A stretch of DNA of 64,000 bases from Hortaea werneckii (taxonomy: Eukaryota; Ascomycota; Dothideomycetes; Mycosphaerellales; Teratosphaeriaceae): NCBI GenBank assembly GCA_037044905.1, contig JBAOKB010000061.1:558001-622000 (forward strand), written 5' to 3'. The position numbers and the translations under genes were made by a program. Below the pieces are notes generated by a model. The model did no database searches, was not told the DNA's origin, and saw nothing but the letters and a program-made list of their open reading frames with translations. This document shows positions 1-12,129 of this stretch, one piece after another (within the stretch, counting starts at the first letter, position 1; each line of letters starts with the position of its first letter).

Positions 1-1512
1 GGGAACAGCAATACTTGAGCTTCGTCACTGCTAAGGTCGTACTCAATCGCGTGCATCCAACCGGCTAGATGCAACATTTTCGGACGGAAAACCCGCCGCT
101 CCGATATGCTGTAGCATACGTACCGATTCGCTGTTCAATCCGGACGACTCTCCGATGGGCAGAGGGCGCTAACATGGAAGATTCGTCCAGAATCAATGAG
201 CCTGCCTGGAGATGTTCGGCAGGCTTCGAGGCAGCGTGCTCTGGGTTTGCACTGCAGAGACGCACGTAATAGCCTATCTCTTGCTCACCCTCTGGACGCG
301 ATATCGGATTTTGTAGGGTTGTAGAAAGGCTGGATGTTTAAGCATCTGCTGCCTTCGGTCGAAGTATCAGAAGACCCTTGATTTAGAAGGTCAGACCACC
401 TGATGCCTTCGGGCTAGTCCAGGCTGGGACGATTTCATCCCCTAGCATCCGCGTGGCGATCGAGTAGATTCTTGAATGGCGGATCTCTTTGTTCTTCACA
501 GGCGGAGGTGGGGGACACAGATGGTCATAAGGCACTTTGCCGCCAATAGCGATCTGCCAGTGTCCGGGGAAGCTGTGGTATGAGAATCGTGATGTGATGA
601 AATACCTTGTCGTATTTGCGTTTAGCCGCTGTGTAAATGCTTGAAGCCTTGCTTACCGGTATATTGGCCGGTTGACCAAGCCGTTATCCCTTGGGAGGCC
701 CATCGCTGGGCAACCGGAAATGCTGCTTGGGTGGCCAGCAAAGCGTTCTTACGAGCGGCCAATTCGGAGGCAGACCGGGAGGCGCAATAAGATCCATAAA
801 AGGCAGACTTACAGCCTCCCCCACTTTCTTCTGTACCACTGTCTAGAGCTTCGCATGGTCAGCGGTTGGCAACGATGTAAAAGGGCAAAAGGTTTCAAAT
901 CAATTCGGGCGGGCTGAGAGCGAGAAGATTACTTGTTCCAAAAGGTATCGGAGTGGTGACATAGGTAAGTACTGAGTTGGCTGCTGAAGGCGGCGTGCGG
1001 CTTGCCAAGTGGACCATGACCCGAGGGCGCAGATCAGCCTGCATAATTAGTAGGGTTGCCTTTCCTCTGCCTTCTCCTCACCACAGCAGTGGTTCGCAAT
1101 GAAATGTTCAAATGTTCAAATCCGGCCAACTGTCCTACTGCAGGGCATGCTAAGTCTTTGTACTTCCAGATCTCCATCTCTCTTTCCTGTGCTTGAAGTG
1201 CGCCCTTCACGTCCGTCATGCTTTACCTCAGCCGCCGCAACATCGAATCTGATGACGATTAGATGACTGTTATGCGAGCGCTATTGACGGGCTTCCAAGC
1301 AGACCCAGGCTCCGATTTACCAAATTGTAAGCTCCCTATGGCCTTTCTCTGCGACATTGTCATTGTGGGAAGCATCACGTGGACCCAAGTGGCTGAGACG
1401 ACACGCAGCTGTCGCTACAATCACAGCCGAGAAAACGAGCCTACCAGGGCACGAACCGGGAGACAGCGGATCTGCGCCCTTTCCCGTACTGGCCTCCTCG
1501 CCGAATTGCAAC
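1..1512. other. intergenic / upstream region, no gene seen
   Basis: Only short open stretches without homology-like features occur here. The last few hundred bases must hold the promoter and 5' leader of the EST1-like gene that starts near 1513. I see no tRNA, repeat array or transposon ends. Confidence 0.6.
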
Positions 1513-4407
1513 ATGAATATCCCATCAAGCGCATCGATCAAGCACGACCCCATCCAAGTATCGCACACGCATGACTCCATCCCAGTTGCGACCAATTTCG
1601 AAGTCGCCAATGCAGGTGCCGAACATGCTGACGGTCCTTCTGATGACCCCATCGCCAGTCATCAGCTCGCCACTGGCGCCAATGATGGCAACGCGGCGCA
1701 GGCAGCAGCTGCGGTGTATGTTTTCGCCTAACGAGAAGCAGACTTTCGCGGCTGACGGTCCCACTCGTTTGCCTGATTGTAACCAAAGCATATACTGACC
1801 ATCGACAGCAACTCATCAAAATGTGCTCCCCAGGTAGATCATTCTGTTGCCATGTCTACCACGTCAGAGTCGGGGATGTCTGATGATTCGATGAATCCGC
1901 GACTTGACAACTTGACGCCACCAGAGTCTCCAGGAGAACCTGATCCTTTGTATACCGCTTCGACCACGTATGGACTGGCACCTGCGCAACCCCTCTTGCC
2001 GAGGGCACAACATGCGAACCTGCCAGAGCAGAAGCCTACTGCCAAAGGGCGTCAGAGCGTTCATTCTCCTAAGTCTCATCTTCGCAATGCATCAAGTAAG
2101 CTCGTAGAGAGGCAACCCTCCCCAGGTCATGTCAACAAGGCGCAACAGAGACGGAGGCGAGAGGACAAGCAGCAGTACCGAGTCAAGCGACTTGCGGAAG
2201 AGATGCAACTGGTAACTGTTAGTCCAACTTCCACAACTGGCCCGGACGGGCAACGGAGATTCAAGCATCGTTCCAATTCACCTTCGAAAAGCAAAAGAAG
2301 CACTGTACAGTCACCCCAGCTTGCACAACCGAATCAAGAGTGCACAACCACTCGAGAACGTGTTTTGCGAGCAAGTCCTCCTCGTCATCCTTGCTTCCCA
2401 AGGCTGAGAAGAAGCGACCATCCAAGGACCGGCAGTCTTCCGGCCTCCTCCCGCAGCCTGAAGCATTGCCAATTTCGCAAGATCAACTTGCAGCTGAAGT
2501 CAAAGGAATCTATGCAGGCTTGATCATGGTGGAGTCCAAATGCATCAACATTGATACGGCTCAAGCCTCTGAGTCTCCCACCAAGCTAGCACGGGAGCAA
2601 TGGCAAGCTCTGGTCGCACTACATCGGACCTTACTATATGAGCATTACGATTTTCTCATGGCCACTCAGCACCCATTTGCAACAGATGAGTTGAAGTCAC
2701 TTCCGGCACGATACTGTATGCCTGCCAGGATGTGGAAGCACGCCATCCACTCTTTCCTCGAAGTGCTCCGTCATCGCCGTCCAGATTCGCACGAGTACAT
2801 GCTGGCGTTTGTCTATCTGACTTACCAGATGATGGCACTCCTTCTCGAAACGGTTCCGAGCTTCGAAGATACTTGGGTCGAATGTCTGGGTGACCTTGCC
2901 CGGTACCGCATGGCCATTGAAGAGGACCGAGATCTTTACAGCCACTGGGCAGGCGTTGCTTCCTCGTGGTACATCAAGGCTACCGACAAGCATCCTGAAG
3001 CCGGACGCTTGTACCACCATCTTGGTATATTAGAGCGTCCAAGCCTGCAAAAGTTCGCTTGTTACGGCAAGTCACAGACCTGCGTCATACCTTTTCCTAA
3101 TACGAAGGACTCCATGAGCTTACTGTGTAATGCTTCGGCCGAAGACGGGAACCCCGCGAGGACAGCCTCCCGTTCGGCGGAAGCCAGCCTATGCAGAATG
3201 TTCGCCCTGATCTTCCTTCAAAGGCCTATGGAGGTTGTCGATGCAGCTCAGAACACGGCTCTCGAACTACTTGAGCGACCGGGAGGCTTTCGCTGGAAAG
3301 ACAACGGCGTCGCTCTTGCTATCAGCAGTACTTCTGCTCTCCTTGAGCATGGTTCCCTCGCGAACCCACTACGTACGGCATACGATTCAGCTATCCAACA
3401 GCATCTCCGCAAAATAGGGTCTGCCGACGCCGCTCACCTTACCCCAGGAGACGGACAAAATGGCTCGCAGAGTCCCAGAGAGCCCGCACAGCTCGCAAAG
3501 CAACCTCTTCTAACCTCCAGCCGAGACATCACTTTCGCTGTCTTCAATTCAGCTCTCCGCTACGGTGTCGTTGACGACATCCTTCCTTGCGTACACGTCA
3601 TGCTTTGTTTCCTCCACAGCTTAATACTAATCCAAGAGCATCATAATGAATATACGGTCGGCAAACTCCTTGAGCTGGAAGGCGTCTCATGGGGTCAGCT
3701 CAGTTCTTTCCTTAAACTTCTCGTGCATCTGCTAGGAGGCTTGCCTCAGGAGGTAATCACTTGTGCTCGGCGGGGATCCTTATACCCCGCTGAGAAAAGT
3801 CTGGGTCGACTTCTTCTTCTTCCGGAGGACTTTACGATGCGGGGGCTGGTGTGGTCGTATTTCGCCTACGACAGTCGGATGTTCGACCACTGTGGCGATC
3901 CGAATGAACGATTCGTCGAAAGCAGTAGTACTGTCGAAGTCAGAAGACACCGAGTGCTTTATTACGGGTTGAGGCTTGCTTTTGTAAGTTTCTCCCTCCT
4001 ATCCTAGTCCGTCTCTCCATGGGGTATTTGCTTCTGACACTCACTTGCAGGAGACGAACTACATCACCTTCGACTCAACCACTAGCACCTTCAACGCTCC
4101 CGGCGCCGAGACGTCCAGCGGACCTACCACCCGGCCTGCAGTGCCATCGAACACCAACAAAGTCCTATCCCCCACTTCTTCCGCCGATAGCAGCGACGGT
4201 GTCCATATCCGCCACCCATCACGTATCTCTAAGCATTCTCCGACCCCCGAGACAGGGAAGCGCACACCTCCTTCCCATCCTGCTACATCCCCAGCGCCGA
4301 AACTCCACCGCGTCTCTAAATCTCGCAAACAGAGGGACGCAGCAGTCGGCGATAGGACGGTACGGATCGCCGACCCGGACGCGATGAGTTGGGAAGATGG
4401 CTCGTGA
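1513..4407 (+). CDS. EST1/SMG7-like DNA/RNA-binding protein
   Basis: Predicted member of the fungal Est1/Ebs1/Smg7 family, which has a 14-3-3-like TPR fold and acts in telomerase recruitment or nonsense-mediated decay. Exons: 1513-1715, 1809-3983 and 4051-4407. Intron 1 has GTATGT, CTGAC and CAG; intron 2 (3984-4050) has GTAAGT and TTGCAG. The N-terminus is disordered and Ser/Pro-rich, with a basic patch (QQRRRREDKQQYRVKR). The Est1-type DNA/RNA-binding signature lies in the middle: LGDLARYRMAIE, HWAGVASSWYIKATDKHPE and GRLYHHLGILERP. The C-terminal tail is Ser/Thr/Pro-rich. The frame slips by one base at the T-run 2363-2366 (SKSSSSSLLPK resumes in the next frame). With one base restored the three exons total 2736 nt, about 911 aa. 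The start at 1513 is the first ATG in the frame, so the N-terminus is tentative. Whether it is the Est1, Ebs1 or Smg7 paralogue cannot be told here. Confidence 0.75.
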
Positions 4408-5370
4408 TCCCCTTGCCGCCTTTCATCGGTGATCGGGTCCAATCTCTCCTCTCTTTCTGGGAAGGGGAAGGCGAAGATTTCTTCGCCTGCGTAGAGGTAT
4501 AGGCAACGAGGAACAAGAGGCGCGCAGGCCACAACTAAACAAACGCTTTAAGAAGAAAAAAAAAAAAAAGGTTGGGGGGGGAGGGGGGGGGTTGCGCTGA
4601 AGAGGCAAGGCGGGAGAAAGAAAACGGGGACGTTTTGTGAGCTGACCCGATGAGACTGTTGTGCCCTTCTCATTATGATCTCACCATCCTTTTTTTTTTT
4701 TTTTCGGACTTGCTTCGTCAACACTATCATCAGTCCATAGCATTGCTCAACGTAGCCTGTGTAAAGAAAAGAAAAATTAAAAAAATTTCTGCGCCCTGCG
4801 GTACAGCAAACCCTCCCTCTCCCCCCCTTCTTCCTTCCCTTTTCCTCATCCTCCAACCAGAAAAAGGAAGAATTTAGATGAGCTGTCATTGCCCTTCTCT
4901 TCTCCCTCGTCCCAACCTCTTCTTCTCTTCTTCTTTTTTCTTTTTTCCCCATCCCTCGAAGTCAATGGTTTCCCTTCTCCCGGGTCGGGTTTTGGTGTGT
5001 TGTTTTGTTGGTCTCACAACCCTTTTCATTGTGAAATATTGGCAAGTGCAAAGCAAGCGAAGGGCCCTTTAAAAGAAGGGTGGGGAGACAAATGAAAAAG
5101 AAAGGGAAGGAAAAAAACGGGAGGGGGGGCAAGGCGGAAAATGGAGACACTATGAAGCCATGTCCAAGTCAGATCAGATAATATCGTAAACAAAAATCGC
5201 TTTTGATCTATTTTCTCGTGGGTCTCGTAAAGTATCTACCGGGGGTATGGGTATCATAATTCAATCATCATCGTTTCGTCGTCGTTGTCGCCACAAACTT
5301 CACCACTACCACACCTCCTCCTCCTCCTCCTCCTCCTCCTCCTCCTCCTCCTCCTCCCTCTCACCATCCT
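4408..5370. repeat. low-complexity 3' region with homopolymers and (CCT)n microsatellite
   Basis: Between two converging genes. It holds an A-run near 4557-4569, G-runs at about 4574-4590, a T-run near 4690-4704, a pyrimidine-rich stretch at 4880-4960 and a CCT microsatellite of about 14-15 units at 5314-5357. The microsatellite ends just past the stop codon of the minus-strand gene, so it should lie in its 3' UTR. No gene is supported. Confidence 0.75.
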
Positions 5371-6510
5371 TCACCGCACCACCTCCTCCACACACCCCGG
5401 CCACCCACACTCCGGCCCCCTCTCCTCGACAAACGCATCATACATCTTCCAGAACGTCCCGCTCTCGATCCGATCCCCGCGCTCAACATTCCGATCCCGA
5501 GGACCGTGCCGGACACGGCGTTTGCCGGCCCCGCACGTCTTGGCCGCGATGATGGCCACGATGACCTGGCGCGCGGGATGGTCGCGGGAATGGAAGTGCG
5601 CGGTCGCGCTGAAGATGGGGTTCACGAGGTCCTCCGGGTAAGGGATGTAGGGGCCCAGGTCGAGGAGGGAGGTGATGGCGAGGCTTTGGTAGGGGATCGA
5701 GTGTAGGGTGATGCCGAGGTGGAGGGCGTCGAGGTACCGGCGGGCGTGGTGTTCGATTAGCCAGGGCACGTCGGTAGGAGTGGCGTGGGGAAGGATGTGG
5801 CCTGTTTTTGTCCAGTGCAGGAAGTCGGTGAAAGCTGCGAGGTTGGTTGTACGGAGGTAGAGGGCTTGGATGGTTTTTGGGGGTTGGTTGGTGTCACGGG
5901 AGGAGACCGGGACTGGCTCTAGGGAGGTGGTGTTTAGGAGGTGCTCCAGGTGGGTTTCGGGGATTTCGAAGATGGCTTGAGAGCGCTCGTCGACTATGAC
6001 GGTTACGGTTTTGGGCAGGGTTCCGCTAGTGAAGATGTCAGATTTGAGATTTCTTTTCGGAATGGCGGGGGCGTGGATGACTTACCATGAGTATGTCGGG
6101 GACCTTGCTGGTCGGGTTTTGGTAGGGGTCACGGGGACGGGTGGTAGAGTTGGTACCGTCAATGCCCTGAGGTGGCGTGGTCGACATGCGGGTGGCGAAG
6201 GTGAAGGTGGCAATTCGGCAACAGGGGATGAAGGGGCGCTCTCAATGTCATTTAAGCATTCTTTCTTGGGCGCTTTGAAGAGGCGTCGGAGCATGATATC
6301 GCATTCTTCGGTGAGTCGTGAGTGGAAATCGGCCAGGAAGGATTCCGAATAGTGGCTTTTGCCAGCGGAAAAGACCAGGGCAAAGTCATGACGGTGTTGA
6401 AGGCGGGCCAGAGTACGAGCAATGAATCGAAGCTCGCGGTGGAGGGTGTTGAACTTGGTGTCGAGGGAAGAGAAGAGGTCGTGGGCGGGCATAGGCAGAT
6501 CAAGGATCAT
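5371..6510 (-). CDS. BTB-like hypothetical protein
   Basis: Two exons, 6510-6086 and 6025-5371, are joined through a 60-nt intron (6026-6085; GTAAGT ... CACTAG) to give about 359 aa. The ATG at 6510 (MILDLPMPAHDLF) is the first in frame. The N-terminal 140 residues are helical, then a Pro-rich linker ends at the splice site. The C-terminal part (VTVIVDERSQAIFEIP ... LYLRTTNLAAFTDFLHWTKTG ... YLDALHLGITLHSIPYQSLA) resembles the core and back helices of fungal BTB/POZ-like proteins, which often act as adaptors. A canonical BTB motif is not certain, so this is a resemblance only. It is head-to-head with the capping enzyme gene. Confidence 0.6.
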
Positions 6511-7130
6511 CTTGACGCGTGGATGGGTATAATGAGATGGAAGCGATCACGAGAGAACGCGTCTCACGCGTAGGATGGGAATAGCGCGAATGAGGGAGCA
6601 CAGTCAGATACGAGTGAAGCTGTAGTCAGGTCGGAACATGAGGCGAGATGATGGGTGATCAGGACAGTACTTCATGACCGTAGCAGAGTGAAATACGGTA
6701 GTGAGATGAGGAGATGGCAGTCCAGCCACTATAAACCGAACCCGTGGTGTCTGGCCAAGGCATCGTACGGTCAGTCGACAGGAGAGCCGAAGACGTTATG
6801 CGTTGGGGGAAATTCTCTTTCACCGCCGGTACCTGCATGATTAGTGCGCGTAGTGCGGAGAGTGAAGATGACTTGAAACGAGTCGGGGAGTCTCTCCCGT
6901 CTGGCGGTGTGAAGGGAACGCGTCTCGAACCTCTTCCGCTGTGGAGGTTGGAACCCTGGAAGTGGGGTCGGCGGGCACTTCCACCTCAGGCATCTCAGTC
7001 CAGAACGGTTTCAATCAATACTTGATGACCAGACTCGTTCATTGATGAAAGACGCGCTAGAGACGCGTCTCGCGACATCTCTCTATTCCAGATACATACA
7101 TAGTAGTTGTCACATGAGGAGTCAAACGTC
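6511..7130. promoter_or_regulatory. divergent promoter region (BTB-like / capping enzyme)
   Basis: A 620-bp intergenic region between two head-to-head genes. It must contain both promoters. No TATA box or binding site stands out, and the short open frames inside it look like noise. Confidence 0.5.
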
Positions 7131-8456
7131 ATGGGCTCCTCCATCAACCTCGAAGAGATCGCGACCAAACTCGGCGGCGACGAACTCCGCTTCGAACAAG
7201 AGAACGTCGCTGACCTGCTCGGCCGCTCCAACACCAGCTTCCCCGGCGCCCAACCCGTCTCCTTCGCCCGATCCCACCTCGACGAGCTCCAGAACGTCGA
7301 CTACTTCCTGTGCGAGAAGACCGACGGCATCCGCTGTCTGCTCTTCCTGTCCCAGTTCATCGCCGAGGGGGGCATACCCCAAGAATCGCATTTCCTCATC
7401 GACCGCCGCAACGATTATTACTACATCTCCGACGACTTCCTGCACATCCCTAAGCACAAGGATGGCAGTGGCTTTCACACTGGTACCCTGTTGGATGGCG
7501 AGCTAGTCTTACAGCGCACGAAAGACGGCGGGCAGAGGCTAGCATACCTAATCTTCGACCTGCTGGCCTTAGACGGAGAGAACCTGACTTCCCGCCCCTT
7601 CGACAAACGCTATGGACGCGCGCGGGAGCTCGTCATCTCCCCATTCAAGCACGGCGCAGGGCAATTCGCATCGCAAATGGTCTTCGATCTCCAGCTCAAG
7701 GCCATGGAAACCCCTTACGCAGCGGAGATGATGTTCCGGGAGAAGATTCCACAGCTACCACATGGCAACGACGGGCTGATCTTCACCTGTGTGACAACAC
7801 CGTATGTCAGTGGCACCGACGAGCACATCCTCAAGTGGAAGCCACCCCACGAGAACACGATCGATTTCCGCCTACAGATCGACTCTTTCCCTCTCCTCGA
7901 AGATGAGGAAGGCGAATACGAAGACTGGGATGCCAAACCCGAGATCTCGCTCCTCATAAACCACGGCGGTGACGGCGGCTACAAGTACTTTGCGATGCTC
8001 TCCCTCACCGACGAGGAATGGGAAGCGATGAAAACGCTGAACGAACAATTCGACGGCCGCATCATCGAATGCTTCCGCGACGCCGCGACAGGCGCCTGGC
8101 GGCCGAAGATCGAAGAAGGACAGGGCGTCCCGCGCTTCCGCGACGACAAGAAGGACGCCAACCACATCTCGACCGTGAACAGCGTGCTGGATAGCATCAA
8201 GGACGCTGTATCCGAGCGCGAGCTCATCGAAGCCGCGCCGAAGATTCGAGCGGCGTTTAAGCAGCGGTTGGCCGCGAAGCAGGCGCAGCAGAAGGAAGAA
8301 CAGAGACGGATGGCGGAGATGGAGAAGAAGAGGCGCGAGGCGAAGATGCAGCACCAGCAGCAACAGCAGCAGCAGCAGCAGCAGGCAGTGAAGCAGGAAG
8401 TTCCGATGAATAAGGATGCTGAAGATATGGATGATGGGCCGGGATATGAAGATTGA
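7131..8456 (+). CDS. CEG1: mRNA capping enzyme, guanylyltransferase subunit
   Basis: Transfers GMP from GTP to the 5' diphosphate end of nascent RNA polymerase II transcripts in the nucleus. It is a single uninterrupted exon of 441 aa; the ATG at 7131 (MGSSINLEEIATKLGG) is the first in-frame ATG. The nucleotidyltransferase motif KTDGIR gives the GMP-linked lysine at about residue 63. FLIDRRNDYYYI, TLLDGELVLQ, GNDGLIFTC and ILKWKPP are the family's motifs III, IIIa, IV and V. The OB-fold region follows. The tail is a charged coiled coil (KQRLAAKQAQQKEEQRRM) with a polyglutamine run encoded by a CAG repeat at about 8353-8384, then an acidic end. Length fits yeast Ceg1 (about 459 aa). In fungi the triphosphatase is a separate protein, and none is present here. 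Confidence 0.95.
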   Translation: MGSSINLEEIATKLGGDELRFEQENVADLLGRSNTSFPGAQPVSFARSHLDELQNVDYFLCEKTDGIRCLLFLSQFIAEGGIPQESHFLIDRRNDYYYISDDFLHIPKHKDGSGFHTGTLLDGELVLQRTKDGGQRLAYLIFDLLALDGENLTSRPFDKRYGRARELVISPFKHGAGQFASQMVFDLQLKAMETPYAAEMMFREKIPQLPHGNDGLIFTCVTTPYVSGTDEHILKWKPPHENTIDFRLQIDSFPLLEDEEGEYEDWDAKPEISLLINHGGDGGYKYFAMLSLTDEEWEAMKTLNEQFDGRIIECFRDAATGAWRPKIEEGQGVPRFRDDKKDANHISTVNSVLDSIKDAVSERELIEAAPKIRAAFKQRLAAKQAQQKEEQRRMAEMEKKRREAKMQHQQQQQQQQQQAVKQEVPMNKDAEDMDDGPGYED

Positions 8457-9627
8457 ATGGGTCGTTTCTTCCCACACGTGAAAACTGTCATATCTAGGGT
8501 CGTGTGTGTTTTTATGAGCGTGGAGTCTGGCGTAATTAAACTCATTTTTGGGAGACTTTAAACCCCGACATTATTTCTCTTTAGGAGAGAAGAAAACAAT
8601 CTGATATTTTGGTTTTCCGCCGATACGGAATAAGAATGTTTTTCTTTTTTCTTTTCCCTATTTTTCTTATTTTACCAAATCGAGAAAGTCCTCACACCTC
8701 TTGTGATTCAGTCTAGTTCCTCTTGATTCGGAAGCATGGATACCAATGATGCACTTTTGGACTTCAAAGTTGCTTTCACCGGTCCTAGAACGCTAAGGAC
8801 TACGGTCCGAACTGGCTGTGAAGCATATTGCGACTACCAATACCGCTCTCTATTCCTAACTCTCGTCAGCTCTTTTGCTTCTTTAAGCTACTATATTGCA
8901 CATTCGGTGTAGCGATACGTCCTCCGTATTAAAGGGATGCATTCGATTTCTGCAATTCTCATAGGAAGATTCGACTGTAAAGTACGTTTTTTTCATGCGC
9001 GTGCACCCCTCCCTCCTTCTGAATCCTTCCGTCTTGGCCACCACCCTCACATTTCACATTTCTGGCTGCATGCTTTAGCGTAGGTGGATTGGAATTTTTC
9101 CCGCCATCACCGAAATCTTGCTGCCGACCCTACTGTACCTGCTAGGTAGAGATCTGCAGGGGCGCGGCACGCAGCAGCCCTGTTTTTCCAGAGCTGGACG
9201 CAACGGGGATCAATTGGTGCTGCAGATCTATGTCACCCCTCCATCCACCATCCTCAAAGGCGGGCGGTGCGGGCTTCTAGGGAAGGATTATTTGCGACGC
9301 TTCTCTGTGGGCTTGTGTGCTAAGTCCACGGTGATGATATGAGGTGTCGCACCTTCTTCTTTGGGCCAAGACAAGCACATGTTTGGGGACAGTTGGCTGT
9401 GGGGAGAAAAGGCTAATTTGCTTTTGGCCCCCAAAAGTCCAGATACAGGCAATACCTACTGCTTAAAGTATGAAATGCAGGTAAAAGGTTCCTGCGTCTC
9501 CCTTCCTTGATCTCTTCCCTTCCTCTTTCTCTCCCTTCTCCTCTGTCTCTCTTTCCTCCCCACGCACTCCTCACATCCCTCTCCCTTTTGTTTTTCCCAC
9601 CCCAAACCCCAGAAGACCACTCCAAAT
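8457..9627. other. intergenic region, no gene seen
   Basis: About 1.2 kb separates the capping enzyme from the permease. It is AT-rich near 8570-8690, and pyrimidine-rich just upstream of 9628 (about 9500-9600), a common feature of fungal promoters. No supported coding sequence. Confidence 0.6.
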
Positions 9628-11936
9628 ATGCCTCCGGCGAATAAACCTCCTGACCCTCCCACCTCCAAAATCCGAGACCTAGGCTATGATCCCAACCATG
9701 GAGACCCTTTCCCCCTCACCACCATCACCACCAATCCCCATCCGCACCCTGCAACCCCAATCCCCCAAGACGCCACCGGCCGTCCCACCGGCACATCGCA
9801 CGACTACACGGACATGGTCCGCCTCGGCCGAACCCAAGAACTGCGCCGGACATTCCGCTCCCTATCCGTGCTCGGCCTCGCCGTGACCACCATGTCGTCC
9901 TGGGTCGCGCTGCTGGTGACGTGCAGGTTCTCGCTGATCAATGGCGGGTTGGCGGGGAGCGTGTGGGTGTTCTTCGTCACGTGGGCGTGTACGGGGACGT
10001 TGGTGGGGAGTTTGGCGGAGATGGCGAGTATGGCGCCTACTAGTGGGGGACAGTATGTTTATTACCCTTCTTCCCTCCCATCTTTTGGCATTTTGTTTTC
10101 TTTATTGCCGCTTATCATTCGGTTTTTCTTTGTCGATTTGATATTTTGGAAGAGAGGGAAGTGGTCGGTTGGCTCTGAGTCCTACCCCGTCTTCCGTCGT
10201 GATTACGTTGTTAGGAGGTTCGCATGTGCATGGCCTTTCCTTCCATTCATTTCTGCATTCTGGTTGCCTTCGGTCTTTTTCTCTTTCTTTTCTTTTTTTA
10301 CATTTTGGCATATCCCTATCCTACAATTCCACGCACTGGATGTAATTGCGTCAACAAACGCCCTGGAGCAAAGTTAAAGGAAACACATAAGCACATCCAC
10401 CTAACATCTCGGCGTATCAGATACCACTGGGTCTCCGAATTCGCGCCCAAATCCCAGCAACACTTCCTCTCATTCCTGGTCGGCTGGCTCGCCGCCCTAG
10501 GCTGGCAAGCGCTGATCGCCACGACCGCCTACGCCGCCAGCGTGCTGATCCTCGCCCTCGCCGCGCTCTACCACCCGACCTACCTCCCGCAGAACTGGCA
10601 CCAGTCGCTCCTCATGATCGGCATCGGCTGTCTCGGAACCCTGGCGAACACTTCGGCGCGAGGCGGTTGCCGCTGCTGGAATACGTCGTCCTCGCCGTGC
10701 ACATCGTGGGGTTTTTCTGTATCCTGATCCCATTGTGGGTCGTGCGGCCGCTGGGGGAGAAGGCGGCGGCGGCGGAGGTGTTCGGGTCGTTTAGGAATCT
10801 GGGCGGGTGGGGGAGTATTGGGACCGCGTGCTATGTGGGGAGTATTACGGCCACAGGGGCTTTTGCGGGCTCCGATGCGGCGGTGCATCTGGCGGAGGAG
10901 ACGCGAGATGCGAGTCGGTCGGTGCCGCGGATGATGGTTGGAACGGTGTTGCTGAATGGGGCGATGGGGTTTGTGATGATTGTTACTTTTGTGCGTCCTT
11001 AGTCTTTTTGTTTTGCTTTTTCCTGTTACTTCTTGTTTCTTGTTTCCTGTTTTCTCTCGGTTCTTCACCCTGAAAGGTGTGGATGTTATTGCTGGAGAAA
11101 GTCTTGCTAATGAGTGAACCTGCAGGCATTCTGCATCACGGATCTCGAGGCAGTCGTCTCATCGGAATCGCCTTTCCCCTTCGTCGACGTAGGTTGAGTC
11201 GCCTTCAACATAATAGAACAGGTGCTGACCTTTTGACTAGGTCTTCCTGTCAGCCACAGGTAGCCGAGCTGGCACAGTCTGCATGACGCTGATCCCCATC
11301 ATACTAAGCGTGTGCACCTCTCTGAACGCCATCGCGGCAGCATCAAGACAAGCCTGGGCCCTGGGACGCGATCAAGCTCTGCCCTTCTCCCCCTGGTTTC
11401 GCAAGGTACGCTTCCAGATCCTCTCACTGCCCCAGTACCCTTACATTTCGACAAACCCCATCTGACATATAGATTTGTCTTTTTGGACTGTGTAGATCGT
11501 GACAATCGGCACCCCAATCCCACTAAACTCCATCCTCTTCTCCCTCACCATCCTCATCATCCTCGCACTGATCAACATCGGATCCACGGCGGCGTTGAAC
11601 ACCATCATCGCGCTCCTTACGAGCGCCACGAGCTTCTCCTACGCGTTGTCGATCAGCTGTATGCTGCTCAAGCGGCTACAAGGCCAACCGCTCCCGCCGG
11701 CGAGGTTCTCCATGGGCCGGTACTCGGTGCCGGTGAACATGTTCGCCGCAGGCTATATTATCACGGCGGCGGTCGCCAGCTTCTTCCCTGTGAGCGTGCC
11801 GGTGGACGCTGTTAGTATGAATTGGTCCGTCGTTGTGTTCGGCGGTGTTTTGTGTATAGCTTGCGTGGATTATGTCTTGAGAGGGAGGAAGCACTATGTC
11901 GCTCCAGTGCAGCATGTTGAGAAGGAATGGGATTAA
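9628..11936 (+). CDS. amino-acid/GABA-type permease (APC family), one frame break
   Basis: Plasma-membrane transporter of the fungal GABA/choline permease group in the amino acid-polyamine-organocation superfamily. Exons: 9628-10052, 10421-10990, 11126-11188, 11241-11405 and 11496-11936, about 554 aa with about 12 membrane segments. Family motifs: LGRTQELRRTFRSLSVLGLA before TM1, YHWVSEFAPKSQQHFLSFL, DAAVHLAEETRDASRSVPR and GRDQALPFSPWF. Introns have clear ends (GTATGT..CTAAC..CAG, GTGCGT..CTAAT..CAG, GTAGGT..CTGAC..TAG, GTACGC..TAG). Intron 1 is unusually long at 368 nt. One base is missing near 10650: the protein passes from ANT to FGARRLPLLEYVVL only by changing frame. All other junctions keep frame. 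The substrate is not predictable. Confidence 0.85.
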
Positions 11937-12129
11937 ACGCCCTTGCCTAATTGGTCAATATCTAGTAGTATTTGAACCTAGGCTCATAAGTGCTCTGGAA
12001 AGAAGCGTGGAAGACTGGTCCTCTCATAGGATCTCCCTTGTAGCCTGATATCAAGACTTCGTCGTGAGCCCAAATTATCTTACATCGTACTGTACATGCT
12101 GTTGCACATGGTCAAAAGGCGAATCAAAT

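Noticed and set aside
2096..2310. GTAAGC at 2096 as donor of an intron explaining the EST1-like frame change
   Set aside because: It would delete a plausible basic region. A one-base slip at the T-run 2363-2366 makes the total coding length divisible by three without a 215-nt intron.
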